Of a stretch of 64,000 nucleotides of DNA, positions 43,878 to 51,763 are shown piece after piece. The notes under the pieces are model-generated. The model searched no databases and was not told the origin of the DNA. It saw only the letters and a list, made by a program, of their open reading frames with translations. How positions within the stretch are numbered: position 1 is the stretch's first letter; each line of letters opens with the position of its first letter. The stretch is from Flavobacterium collinsii. Lineage in GTDB: Bacteria; Bacteroidota; Bacteroidia; Flavobacteriales; Flavobacteriaceae. The position numbers and the translations under genes are program-made. Location of the stretch: positions 1 to 64,000 of the forward strand of contig NZ_CADCST010000085.1 in NCBI RefSeq assembly GCF_902804485.1, given 5' to 3'.

Positions 43878-44615
43878 TTATTTTTTTATAATCTTACTTT
43901 TCCAAATATCATTTTGATTTTCTAACAATAATAATCCAGAATCTGAATCATTCATTTGCGTAATTAATTCTCCTTTGTTATTCCAAAATGCGCTTTGTCC
44001 TGCTGATGGAGATCCCCATGATTCACCGCTAAAATTAGACATTAGAACATTCATTTGATATTTCTGAGCGTAAGCTTGTAAATCGCGATAAGCACTTGGA
44101 ATTCCGTTTGGTGAAAAGAAAATACTGGCAATATAAATATCAGCCCCTCTTTTACACGCATTTTCGGGATGCAGCGGATTGTCAATATCAGCACAAATAG
44201 CAAAGTAAATCTTCTTGTTTTCGATAGTAAGCATTGGATTAAAATCGAAAGAAGACTGAAAAAACTGATCTTCCCCTTCATGCAAAAATTGCTTCGTATA
44301 TATAGAAACAGAGTTGTCCGGGGCAATAATAAATTCTCCAATAAATAATTCTGATGCGATCTGAATTGGTGCGCCGGCAATGATAACAATATTATTTTCG
44401 ACGGCTAATTTTTTTAAATGATCCAATCTTGAATCGTCTGCATTAAAAGCCAGTTTTTGAGCAAATTCTCTTTCGTAACCTGTGATCGACATTTCAGGAA
44501 AGGCAATTAATTGTGCCCCATTTTGAACGGCCAGATCTACAAGGCGATAATGCTCTAATAGGTTTGAATCAATATCTCCCCGTAATGGTTTTGTTTGTGC
44601 TGCTGCTAGAATCAT
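43878..44615 (-). CDS. Carbon-nitrogen hydrolase (nitrilase superfamily)
   Basis: The 245-residue protein has the nitrilase-type catalytic triad: Glu in AFPEMSITGYE, Lys in YTKQFLHEGE and Cys in FAICADIDNP. It is a short amidase-like member, comparable in size to omega-amidase and deaminated-glutathione amidase. It lies between trpB and trpA; with the cyclotransferase gene next to it, a link to glutamine or glutathione breakdown products is possible but unproven. Confidence 0.9.
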   Translation of the reverse strand: MILAAAQTKPLRGDIDSNLLEHYRLVDLAVQNGAQLIAFPEMSITGYEREFAQKLAFNADDSRLDHLKKLAVENNIVIIAGAPIQIASELFIGEFIIAPDNSVSIYTKQFLHEGEDQFFQSSFDFNPMLTIENKKIYFAICADIDNPLHPENACKRGADIYIASIFFSPNGIPSAYRDLQAYAQKYQMNVLMSNFSGESWGSPSAGQSAFWNNKGELITQMNDSDSGLLLLENQNDIWKSKIIKK

Positions 44616-44627
44616 TCTTTGCGATTA

Positions 44628-44945
44628 TTAGTTTTCGATGTAAATCCAGGCAACTACTCCGGATTTCAAGGTTACCTGAATTCTTTTATACGCATTAGAT
44701 TCGAATAGATCTACTTTAGCCAAATCAGTACTCGAAATGTTGAAAACAACACCGTGTATAGGGTCCGAAGGGGCTTCCGTTGGTACAACTACAACATAAT
44801 CTGCCATTCCAAATTCTTCCTCTATTTGCAGGCTTTTTAGTTTGTGACCCAGCAGCTGATCCGGAGTACCAGTTAATAATTTATTAAAGAGTCGCATCTG
44901 AATTTCTTTCGATCGTAATGTTCCGTAAGAGAATAACTTTTCCAT
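44628..44945 (-). CDS. Gamma-glutamylcyclotransferase-family (AIG2-like) protein
   Basis: The 105-residue protein has the AIG2-like/GGCT fold signature LFSYGTLRSKEIQ at the start and the ESNAYKRIQVTL segment with the usual acidic residue. The family cyclises gamma-glutamyl compounds to 5-oxoproline, though short members may have other roles. It sits 13 bases after trpB and 12 bases before the nitrilase gene. Confidence 0.88.
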   Translation of the reverse strand: MEKLFSYGTLRSKEIQMRLFNKLLTGTPDQLLGHKLKSLQIEEEFGMADYVVVVPTEAPSDPIHGVVFNISSTDLAKVDLFESNAYKRIQVTLKSGVVAWIYIEN

Positions 44946-44958
44946 GGTTGCTACTGTA

Positions 44959-46140
44959 TTACAATTTAAAATACTCGATATAATTGTCTAAATCCTTGTC
45001 TCCACGACCGGAAAGACTGATCACCACAATATCCGTTGGTTTGAATTTCTTCTGATCTAAAACAGCAAAGGCATGTGCGCTTTCGATTGCCGGAATAATT
45101 CCTTCTAATTTGGTAAGCTGTAAACCAGCATTCATCGCATCATCATCCGTAACAGAAAAGAATTCTCCACGACCTGTGTGTGCCAGATGTGCATGCATAG
45201 GGCCAACTCCCGGATAATCAAGACCCGCAGAAATTGAATATGGTTCAGTGATTTGTCCGTCAGGAGTTTGCATTAAAAGAGTTTTACAACCATGAATAAC
45301 CCCCACTTTTCCTAATTTACTGGTTGCAGCACTGTGACCACTATCGACCCCTTTTCCAGCTGCTTCTACCGCGATGATTCCGACTTCAGGTTCGTGTAGA
45401 AAGTGGTAATAGGTTCCGGCCGCATTACTTCCGCCACCAATACAAGCAACAACATAATCCGGGTTTTCACGTCCTTCTTTTTCTTTTAACTGCCATTTGA
45501 TTTCTTCTGAAATAACACTTTGAAAACGGGTTACCATATCTGGGTAAGGATGTGGTCCAATTGCTGAACCAATAATGTAATGGGTATCTACCGGATTGTT
45601 AATCCAGTCACGAATCGCCTCATTGGTAGCATCTTTTAAAGTTTTGGAACCTGAAAGTGCGGGACGAACTTCGGCACCTAACATTTTCATACGTGCTACG
45701 TTTGGTGCCTGACGTGCAATGTCAATTTCACCCATATATACAATACATTCCAATCCCATTAAAGCACATACTGTAGCGGTTGCCACACCATGCTGACCTG
45801 CGCCCGTTTCGGCAATGATTCTTTTTTTACCCAGACGTTTTGCAACTAAAATTTGTCCAATCGTATTGTTGACTTTATGTGCTCCGGTGTGATTTAAATC
45901 CTCTCTTTTCAGATAAACTTTTGCATTATATTTTTCAGATAAACGCTTGGCGAAATAAAGTGGACTGGGACGGCCTACGTAATCTTTTAGTAATTGATCA
46001 AACTCTGCCTTAAAATCAGGTTCGCTTGTTATTTTTAAGTAATTCTGACGCAATTCTTCGACATTCGGATATAACATTTCGGGAATGTAAGCCCCTCCAA
46101 ATTCTCCGTAATATCCTTTTTCGTTAACATTATAGTTCAT
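44959..46140 (-). CDS. trpB: Tryptophan synthase beta subunit
   Basis: The 393-residue PLP enzyme is full length. The PLP-binding Lys (K89) is in NHTGAHKVNNT, the phosphate loop GGGSNAAG is present, and the HTGRGEF segment follows. It condenses indole and serine to tryptophan. Its start overlaps trpF by 11 bases, so translation is coupled. Confidence 0.96.
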   Translation of the reverse strand: MNYNVNEKGYYGEFGGAYIPEMLYPNVEELRQNYLKITSEPDFKAEFDQLLKDYVGRPSPLYFAKRLSEKYNAKVYLKREDLNHTGAHKVNNTIGQILVAKRLGKKRIIAETGAGQHGVATATVCALMGLECIVYMGEIDIARQAPNVARMKMLGAEVRPALSGSKTLKDATNEAIRDWINNPVDTHYIIGSAIGPHPYPDMVTRFQSVISEEIKWQLKEKEGRENPDYVVACIGGGSNAAGTYYHFLHEPEVGIIAVEAAGKGVDSGHSAATSKLGKVGVIHGCKTLLMQTPDGQITEPYSISAGLDYPGVGPMHAHLAHTGRGEFFSVTDDDAMNAGLQLTKLEGIIPAIESAHAFAVLDQKKFKPTDIVVISLSGRGDKDLDNYIEYFKL

Positions 46141-46792
46141 TGTATAGTTGTTTAGGGTTTAAAGTTGCAGGTTTTAGATTTTTCCGAAACTTTCTTAATA
46201 GACTTATATTTTTCAATCCAGGCTCTGTCTCAAATTTACTGTTTACATCAATAGCGTAAACAGGGATTTTGAGGTTTTTTATCGCAGGGATTTCTTCAAT
46301 TCCAATACCACCGCTTAAGAAAATCGGTTTCTCAGATTTGTAATTTTCTAAAATTTTCCAGTCAAAAGTAGTCCCGTTTCCACCGGGTAATTTTCCTTTT
46401 GTATCGAACAAAAAGTAATCACATACACTTTCAAAAGGTGCTAAGACTTTAAAATCAAAATTTTCATCAATAGAGAATGTTTTTATGATTTCGATGGTAA
46501 CATCAATTTTGGCATCAATTTTAGCTTTTAATTCCTGACAAAATTCAACAGATTCTTTTCCATGTAACTGAACCGCTTGTAAATGATATTTGTCTGCTTT
46601 TGATATAATATTATCAACAGTTTCATCCACAAAAACGCCTGTCTTTTTTATGGTATGAATCAGTTCCGGAATTGTTCCGTCAAAATAGCGAACGGATTTT
46701 TCCCAGAAAATAAATCCCATATAGTCGGGTAGGAGCGCTCCTGTCTCGAGTATATTGTCGGGATATTTCATACCGCAGATTTTTAGTTTCAT
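46130..46792 (-). CDS. trpF: Phosphoribosylanthranilate isomerase
   Basis: The 220-residue TIM barrel has the catalytic Cys in KICGMKYPDNI and Asp in YAIDVNSKFE. It converts phosphoribosylanthranilate to the carboxyphenylaminodeoxyribulose phosphate. It overlaps trpB and is preceded by a repeat-bearing gap after trpC. Confidence 0.94.
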   Translation of the reverse strand: MKLKICGMKYPDNILETGALLPDYMGFIFWEKSVRYFDGTIPELIHTIKKTGVFVDETVDNIISKADKYHLQAVQLHGKESVEFCQELKAKIDAKIDVTIEIIKTFSIDENFDFKVLAPFESVCDYFLFDTKGKLPGGNGTTFDWKILENYKSEKPIFLSGGIGIEEIPAIKNLKIPVYAIDVNSKFETEPGLKNISLLRKFRKNLKPATLNPKQLYNEL

Positions 46793-46803
46793 TTTTTTTA
46801 TTT

Positions 46804-46906
46804 TTATGCTATAAGCTTTTGCTTTATGCCGTATTATTTTTTATCGATTGGTTAGAGTTTAAGCAATAAGCTTTAGGCTTACGGCTTATAGCCTAAAGCT
46901 TACAGC
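46804..46906. repeat. Intergenic inverted repeat between trpC and trpF
   Basis: Arms of 12 bp at 46868-46879 and 46890-46901 (AAGCTTTAGGCT) pair perfectly, with related AAGC modules nearby from 46808. The right arm overlaps the trpC stop. It could slow or end transcription within the operon. Confidence 0.65.
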
Positions 46907-47679
46907 CGTTTAATAAATTCAGTTGCTGCCTGCCCGGCATTCGTTGTTTTCATGAAGTTTTCTCCTATCAAAAAACCACTGTAACCATAAGGTCTTAATT
47001 CTGAAATGGCTTCAACAGATGAAATTCCGCTTTCTGAAACTTTAACAAAATCATTCGGAATCTGAGAAGCCAGTTCTTTGCTGAAATCCAGACTTACTTC
47101 GAAGGTTTTCAGGTTTCTGTTATTCACACCAATCATATCTAAACTTGGCATGATAGATTTTTCTAATTCTTCCTGATTGTGTACTTCCAGCAAAACTTCT
47201 AAACCTAATTGTTTTGCAAATTCTGATAAGGATTTGATTTCTTCGCGGGTTAAAACCGCTGCAATAAGAAGGATTAGATCCGCTCCATAGGCTTTGGCTT
47301 CTAAAATCTGATATTCATTAACGATAAATTCTTTTCGCAAAAGCGGAATATTTACACTAGCTCTTGCTAAAAGTAAATCGTCTAAAGAACCTCCGAAATA
47401 TTTTCCGTCTGTTAAAACCGAAATCCCGCAGGCTCCGGCATTTTCATATCCTTTAACAACTTCTTCAACTGTAAAATTTTGATTAATTACAGCTTTTGAA
47501 GGAGAGCGACGTTTGTGTTCGGCAATAATTCCTGTCGAACTTGTCCTTAATTTTTGACTTAAAGAAATGGTTTGTTTTTCAAAAAACACAGAAGCTTCCA
47601 ATTGCGAAACTGGAATAATGGATTTTTTGAGAACGACTTCTCGTTTTTTATCAATTATTATTTTATCTAGAATGTTCAT
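46900..47679 (-). CDS. trpC: Indole-3-glycerol phosphate synthase
   Basis: The 259-residue TIM barrel has GIIAEHKRRSPSK, with the catalytic Lys, and SESGIS for phosphate binding. The start is taken as the ATG at 47679; the in-frame TTG upstream lies inside a repeat. It closes the indole ring. Confidence 0.95.
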   Translation of the reverse strand: MNILDKIIIDKKREVVLKKSIIPVSQLEASVFFEKQTISLSQKLRTSSTGIIAEHKRRSPSKAVINQNFTVEEVVKGYENAGACGISVLTDGKYFGGSLDDLLLARASVNIPLLRKEFIVNEYQILEAKAYGADLILLIAAVLTREEIKSLSEFAKQLGLEVLLEVHNQEELEKSIMPSLDMIGVNNRNLKTFEVSLDFSKELASQIPNDFVKVSESGISSVEAISELRPYGYSGFLIGENFMKTTNAGQAATEFIKRL

Positions 47680-47687
47680 TGTTTTAT

Positions 47688-47745
47688 TTGTTTCAGGTTT
47701 CAAGTTTCAAGTTCCCGGTTTCAACAACTTGAAACCTGAAACAAA
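47688..47745. repeat. Inverted repeat between trpD and trpC
   Basis: Arms 47688-47705 and 47728-47745 are perfect 18-bp complements (GTTTCAGGTTTCAAG module). The same module recurs at 49979-50058 in the trpE-lipoprotein gap. Confidence 0.75.
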
Positions 47746-47764
47746 AAAGACTTGAAACTATTTT

Positions 47765-48757
47765 TTACTTACTTAGTTCTTGTAATTTTTTAAGTACTTG
47801 ATGTCCTTTCCCGGAAAACAAACTTTCTTTGGCCTGCTTAAAACCTTCCTGAGGAGAGCATTTGGTTACGGTTGAAATGGCCATTGCGGCATTTGCACAA
47901 ACCACATTATTCTGAGCCTCACTTCCTTTTCCGGAAATAATGCTGACAAACATATCCGCTGATTCTTCGATGGTTCTTCCTCCCTCAATTTCTCTTTGAG
48001 ATAAAAGACGAACGTTGAAATCCTCCGGTTTCAGCATGCCTTCCATATCGCTTGTAATGATTTTTGTTGGACCGGTTAACGAGATTTCATCGTAACCGTC
48101 AAGTGAATGCAGGATGGTAAAATTAACATCTGTGTTTTGATATAAATAAGCATACATTCGGGCTAATTCTAAATTGAAAACACCAACCAGTTGATTTTTA
48201 GGAAACGATGGGTTTACCATTGGCCCTAACATGTTAAAAAATGTTTTTACGGCCAGCTCTTTTCTGATTGGCCCAACGTTTTTCATAGCAGGGTGAAATA
48301 GGGGAGCGTGTAAAACACAAATTCCTGCCTGATCGATACATTTTTCTAAAAATGCAGGGTCATTACTGAATTTTATTCCCATTTTTTCCATCACGTTACT
48401 TGATCCCGAAATAGAGGAGACCCCATAATTTCCATGTTTTGCTACCTTTATTCCTGCTCCGGCAGCTACGAATGAAGCTAAAGTCGAAATGTTGAAAGTA
48501 TCTTTTCCGTCACCACCCGTTCCGCACAAATCGATGGTGTTGTAGTCTGACAAATCGACGCGAATGCATAATTCTAATAAAGCTTCTCGGAATCCGGAAA
48601 GTTCATCAATCGTAATGCTTCGCATCATAAATACAGTCAAAAAGGCCGAAATCTGACTTGGGTTGTAAGCCCCGCTTGAGATGTTAATCAACACGTCTTT
48701 GGCTTCCTCCTTCGAAAGCACTTCGTGATTGATTAATTTATTTAGTATGTTTTTCAT
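47765..48757 (-). CDS. trpD: Anthranilate phosphoribosyltransferase
   Basis: The 330-residue protein has the signature CGTGGDGKDTFNIST for PRPP binding and KHGNYGVSSISGSSNVME for anthranilate. It joins anthranilate to phosphoribose. It is separate from trpG, not fused. Confidence 0.96.
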   Translation of the reverse strand: MKNILNKLINHEVLSKEEAKDVLINISSGAYNPSQISAFLTVFMMRSITIDELSGFREALLELCIRVDLSDYNTIDLCGTGGDGKDTFNISTLASFVAAGAGIKVAKHGNYGVSSISGSSNVMEKMGIKFSNDPAFLEKCIDQAGICVLHAPLFHPAMKNVGPIRKELAVKTFFNMLGPMVNPSFPKNQLVGVFNLELARMYAYLYQNTDVNFTILHSLDGYDEISLTGPTKIITSDMEGMLKPEDFNVRLLSQREIEGGRTIEESADMFVSIISGKGSEAQNNVVCANAAMAISTVTKCSPQEGFKQAKESLFSGKGHQVLKKLQELSK

Positions 48758-48762
48758 TTTTT

Positions 48763-48843
48763 TAAGTTGCTAAGGTTCTGAGGTTCTAAGGTTTCACTGT
48801 GACTGAATACCGCCACTGAATACTGTGACTGCGACTGACGACT
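48763..48843. repeat. Quasi-tandem repeat between trpG and trpD
   Basis: The gap holds AAGGTTCTGAGGTTCTAAGG-type modules followed by repeated GTGACTGAATAC units. The same succession, modules then GTGACTGAATACTGAGACTG, occurs at 49418-49486. Confidence 0.6.
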
Positions 48844-48844
48844 T

Positions 48845-49411
48845 CTAACTCTTTATCCAATTCTCTAAAATCAGTTTTCCTTTTGGTGTCAAAACACTTT
48901 CGGGATGAAACTGAACACCTCTTACATCAAATGTTTTATGTCTTAGTGACATGATTTGTCCGTTTTCATCAACTGAAGTGGCTTCAAGAGCCTCTGGTAA
49001 ATTGCTGTTGACTACCCAGGAATGGTATCTTCCTACTTCAAATTCATTTCCTAAGCCTTCAAACAAAAGCTCATCTGTAACTACTGTTTTTACATTTGTG
49101 GCAACGCCGTGATATACTTTGTCGAGGTTTGAAAGCGTTCCTCCAAAAACCTCCCCAATAGCCTGTTGTCCTAGGCAAACTCCTAGAATACTCTTTGTTG
49201 GAGCGTATTTTTGAATTACCGCTTTCAACAATCCCGCTTCATCCGGAATTCCAGGTCCTGGAGAAAGTAATATTTTATTAAAAGATGCTATTTCTTCAAT
49301 ATCAAACTCATCATTTCTATATACCGTAACTTCACAGTTTAAATCTTCCAGATAGTGTACTAAATTATAAGTGAAACTATCGTAATTGTCTATAACTAAT
49401 ATTTTTTTCAT
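48845..49411 (-). CDS. trpG: Anthranilate synthase component II (glutamine amidotransferase)
   Basis: The 188-residue class I amidotransferase has SPGPGIPDEAG, the catalytic Cys in GVCLGQQAIGEVFGG, and His-Glu in VQFHPES. It supplies ammonia to TrpE and may also serve PabB for folate. Confidence 0.95.
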   Translation of the reverse strand: MKKILVIDNYDSFTYNLVHYLEDLNCEVTVYRNDEFDIEEIASFNKILLSPGPGIPDEAGLLKAVIQKYAPTKSILGVCLGQQAIGEVFGGTLSNLDKVYHGVATNVKTVVTDELLFEGLGNEFEVGRYHSWVVNSNLPEALEATSVDENGQIMSLRHKTFDVRGVQFHPESVLTPKGKLILENWIKS

Positions 49412-49417
49412 TTTTTT

Positions 49418-49486
49418 GAGGTTCTAAGTTGCTAAGTGACTAAGATTCTAAGTTTTTTGTGACTGAATACTGAGACTGGCAACTGA
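49418..49486. repeat. Quasi-tandem repeat upstream of trpG
   Basis: TTCTAAG/GCTAAG modules (49418-49456) are followed by GTGACTGAATACTGAGACTG (49459-49478). It is a second copy of the arrangement at 48763-48843. Confidence 0.6.
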
Positions 49487-49493
49487 TTTTTAT

Positions 49494-49943
49494 TTATTTT
49501 TCCCGAACATACTTTTCAGTGATAATACGATCGATTCCTAATTTTTCTAATTTTTCGATTCCCTTCTGAATCAGAGTATCGTTTTTAATTTTTACAACAA
49601 ACTCAAACTTATTGTTTTCCCATTGACGGTTATTGAAGTATTCCAGATTTTCGGTATAAATACTGTCTTTTAAAGTATATTTTCCACCTCCGCCAAAGAA
49701 AACTGCATTTGTTGAATCCTTACCGTTATTTAAATCATGATTGAAAAAAGCAAAATGGTTATCATTTATAATTTTAATCATTTTTGTTTTTGGATTGAAA
49801 GTCGAGAACGTAGAATCTTTTTCGGTGGTTTCAGCTGATATCAGACGCCAGGTTCCGCTTAAAGGAAGTGTGTTCGATTCTTTTTTAGCTTCACAGGAAG
49901 TAAATAATACAATGGCAATCAAAAATGGAATAATGTTCTTCAT
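49494..49943 (-). CDS. Lipocalin-like lipoprotein inserted in the trp operon
   Basis: The 149-residue protein has a lipobox FTSC (Cys17). The pattern LSGTWRLISAETTEKD and the following short beta strands suggest a lipocalin-like or similar beta-barrel fold. It lies between trpE and trpG, where in most operons there is no gene. A link to tryptophan synthesis is not implied. Confidence 0.78.
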   Translation of the reverse strand: MKNIIPFLIAIVLFTSCEAKKESNTLPLSGTWRLISAETTEKDSTFSTFNPKTKMIKIINDNHFAFFNHDLNNGKDSTNAVFFGGGGKYTLKDSIYTENLEYFNNRQWENNKFEFVVKIKNDTLIQKGIEKLEKLGIDRIITEKYVREK

Positions 49944-49978
49944 CGTTTTTTTAGGTTGTGTTTATGGTTGTTTTTTAG

Positions 49979-50058
49979 TTTTGTTTCAAGTTTCAGGTTT
50001 TTTTGTTTCAGGTTTTGTTTGTGTACCAACAAAGTGAAACTTGAAACCTGAAACAAAA
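49979..50058. repeat. Inverted repeat between trpE and the lipoprotein gene
   Basis: Left modules at 49979-50016 (TTTTGTTTCAGGTTT) pair with the right arm at 50034-50058. It is the same family as 47688-47745. Confidence 0.7.
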
Positions 50059-50062
50059 TGAT

Positions 50063-51463
50063 TTATATTTTCTCCGCCATCTCTAAGGCTGTATTCAAGG
50101 CTCTAAGTTTATTGTAAACTTCCTGCATTTCGCTTTCTTCGTCAGAACTTGCTACAATTCCAGCTCCGGCCTGACAGTGCAATTGGTGATTTTTACTTAG
50201 GAAAGTTCGAATCATAATAGCGTGATTGAAATTGCCTTCAAAATCCATAAAACCAATAGCGCCTCCGTAAAAATTACGATTGGTTTTTTCGTAATTTTCT
50301 ATTAATTGCATCGCTCGGTGTTTTGGAGCACCACTTAATGTTCCTGCCGGGAAAGTGTCCGCAACTACCTGCATGGTTGTTGCTTTTTCATGTAAGTGCC
50401 CTGTTACTTTAGAAACCAGGTGAATGACGTGAGAGAAAAACTGAACTTCTCTATACTTTTCGACATGTACATCATGACCATTTCGGCTTAAATCATTCCT
50501 GGCTAAATCGACTAACATTACGTGTTCGCTGTTTTCTTTTTTATCTTCTGAAAGCTGCTTGGCCAGAACAGCATCTTGTTCGTCATTTCCGGTTCTTTTA
50601 AAAGTTCCGGCTATAGGGTGAATTTCTGCTTTTCTGTTTTTTACAATGATTTGTGCCTCAGGTGAAGATCCGAATATTTTGAAGTCACCATAATCAAAGA
50701 AAAATAAATATGGAGATGGGTTTATACTTCGTAAAGCGCGATATACATTGAATTCATCTCCTTTAAAACCTTGAGTAAAACGACGTGAAAGTACCAATTG
50801 AAAAACATCTCCACGGAAGCAGTGTTTTTTGGCTAAAGCTACATTGTGTTTGAATTCTTCGTCGGTTAAATTAGAGAAACCATCTCCTTCTTTGGTAAAT
50901 TTATATGATGCAATATTTCTGGATTGTAACAATTGTTCGATTTCCGAAATGTTATTCCTTCCATCAACGCTATGACAAAAAATGTAGGCTTCATTTTTAA
51001 AGTGATTGATAGCAATAATGTTTTGATAAACGGCATAAAAAACGTCCGGAATTGAAGTTGCCTTGTCTTTTTTGGCAATCGAAACTTTCTCAAAATAACG
51101 AACCGCATCGTAAGAAATGTATCCGAATAAACCATTGTTGATGAATTTAAAGTCGTTTTTCTCTGACTGAAATTGGCTTGAGAATTCCTGAATTATTTCT
51201 GGAATATTCGTTGTACCGTTAATAGAAATTCGTTCTTTAGTTCCGTCAGGAAAAGTTTTTGAAATAGTTTCATTTTCAATTTTAATTGTTGCAATAGGGT
51301 TGCAGCAGATGTAAGAGAAACTATTGTCATTTCCGTGATAATCACTACTTTCCAGTAGTAAACTATTTGGGAATTTATCCCTGATTTTGAAATAAACACT
51401 TACTGGTGTAATGGTATCTGCCAGAATTTGTTTGTAGTGTGTGTTGAGTATAAATGGTTTCAA
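50063..51463 (-). CDS. trpE: Anthranilate synthase component I
   Basis: The 466-residue enzyme has LLLESSDY near the N-terminus, the element forming the tryptophan feedback site, and the chorismate-binding core with GTFKRTGN and LSGAPKHRAMQLI. The start is a TTG at 51463: no ATG lies before the conserved N-terminus. It begins 51 bases past an attenuator terminator. Confidence 0.95.
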   Translation of the reverse strand: MKPFILNTHYKQILADTITPVSVYFKIRDKFPNSLLLESSDYHGNDNSFSYICCNPIATIKIENETISKTFPDGTKERISINGTTNIPEIIQEFSSQFQSEKNDFKFINNGLFGYISYDAVRYFEKVSIAKKDKATSIPDVFYAVYQNIIAINHFKNEAYIFCHSVDGRNNISEIEQLLQSRNIASYKFTKEGDGFSNLTDEEFKHNVALAKKHCFRGDVFQLVLSRRFTQGFKGDEFNVYRALRSINPSPYLFFFDYGDFKIFGSSPEAQIIVKNRKAEIHPIAGTFKRTGNDEQDAVLAKQLSEDKKENSEHVMLVDLARNDLSRNGHDVHVEKYREVQFFSHVIHLVSKVTGHLHEKATTMQVVADTFPAGTLSGAPKHRAMQLIENYEKTNRNFYGGAIGFMDFEGNFNHAIMIRTFLSKNHQLHCQAGAGIVASSDEESEMQEVYNKLRALNTALEMAEKI

Positions 51464-51514
51464 AGTATTTTGTGTATTAAATTTTTACTATATTTTTTTA
51501 CTTGTTTTTTGATC

Positions 51515-51548
51515 AAAAAAAAAGGCTTGTCGTGATGACAAGCCTTTT
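51515..51548 (-). terminator. trp attenuator terminator
   Basis: A 12-bp perfect stem (51520-51531 with 51537-51548) with a five-base loop is followed on the minus strand by a run of nine T. It lies between the leader peptide and trpE, so it acts as the attenuation switch. Confidence 0.9.
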
Positions 51549-51583
51549 AGATTTATAGTTTACAATACCATAGGAAGCTCTGT

Positions 51584-51640
51584 TCACGACGTTTGACGTA
51601 AATTCTTCCACCACCAAGTATTGTTTGTTATTGATTTCAT
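51584..51640 (-). CDS. trpL: trp leader peptide with three tandem Trp codons
   Basis: The ORF encodes MKSITNNTWWWKNLRQTS, 18 residues with three adjacent TGG codons at positions 9-11. It lies 18 bases downstream of a consensus -7 element and ends 36 bases before the terminator hairpin. Just after its stop, ACAGAGCTT could pair (one bulge) with AGGCTTGT of the terminator's 5' arm, forming an antiterminator; GGAAG directly after the Trp codons can instead pair with CTTCC. Stalling at Trp codons when charged tRNA-Trp is scarce should therefore favour readthrough into trpE. Confidence 0.9.
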   Translation of the reverse strand: MKSITNNTWWWKNLRQTS

Positions 51641-51657
51641 ATCTTATATTGATTTCA

Positions 51658-51686
51658 CAAATATATAAATGTAATTTGAATTACAA
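51658..51686 (-). promoter_or_regulatory. Promoter of the trp operon
   Basis: On the minus strand, TATATTTG (51658-51665) fits TAnnTTTG and is preceded, 18 bases upstream, by TTG at 51684-51686. The start of transcription should lie near 51650, giving a leader that opens almost directly with the trpL ATG. Confidence 0.8.
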
Positions 51687-51763
51687 TACATATAGAGTAA
51701 AAAAAAACTCTTTTAAATGATTAAAATTGTTAAATTTTATTGTGAATAAGTTTTTTTAATGTC

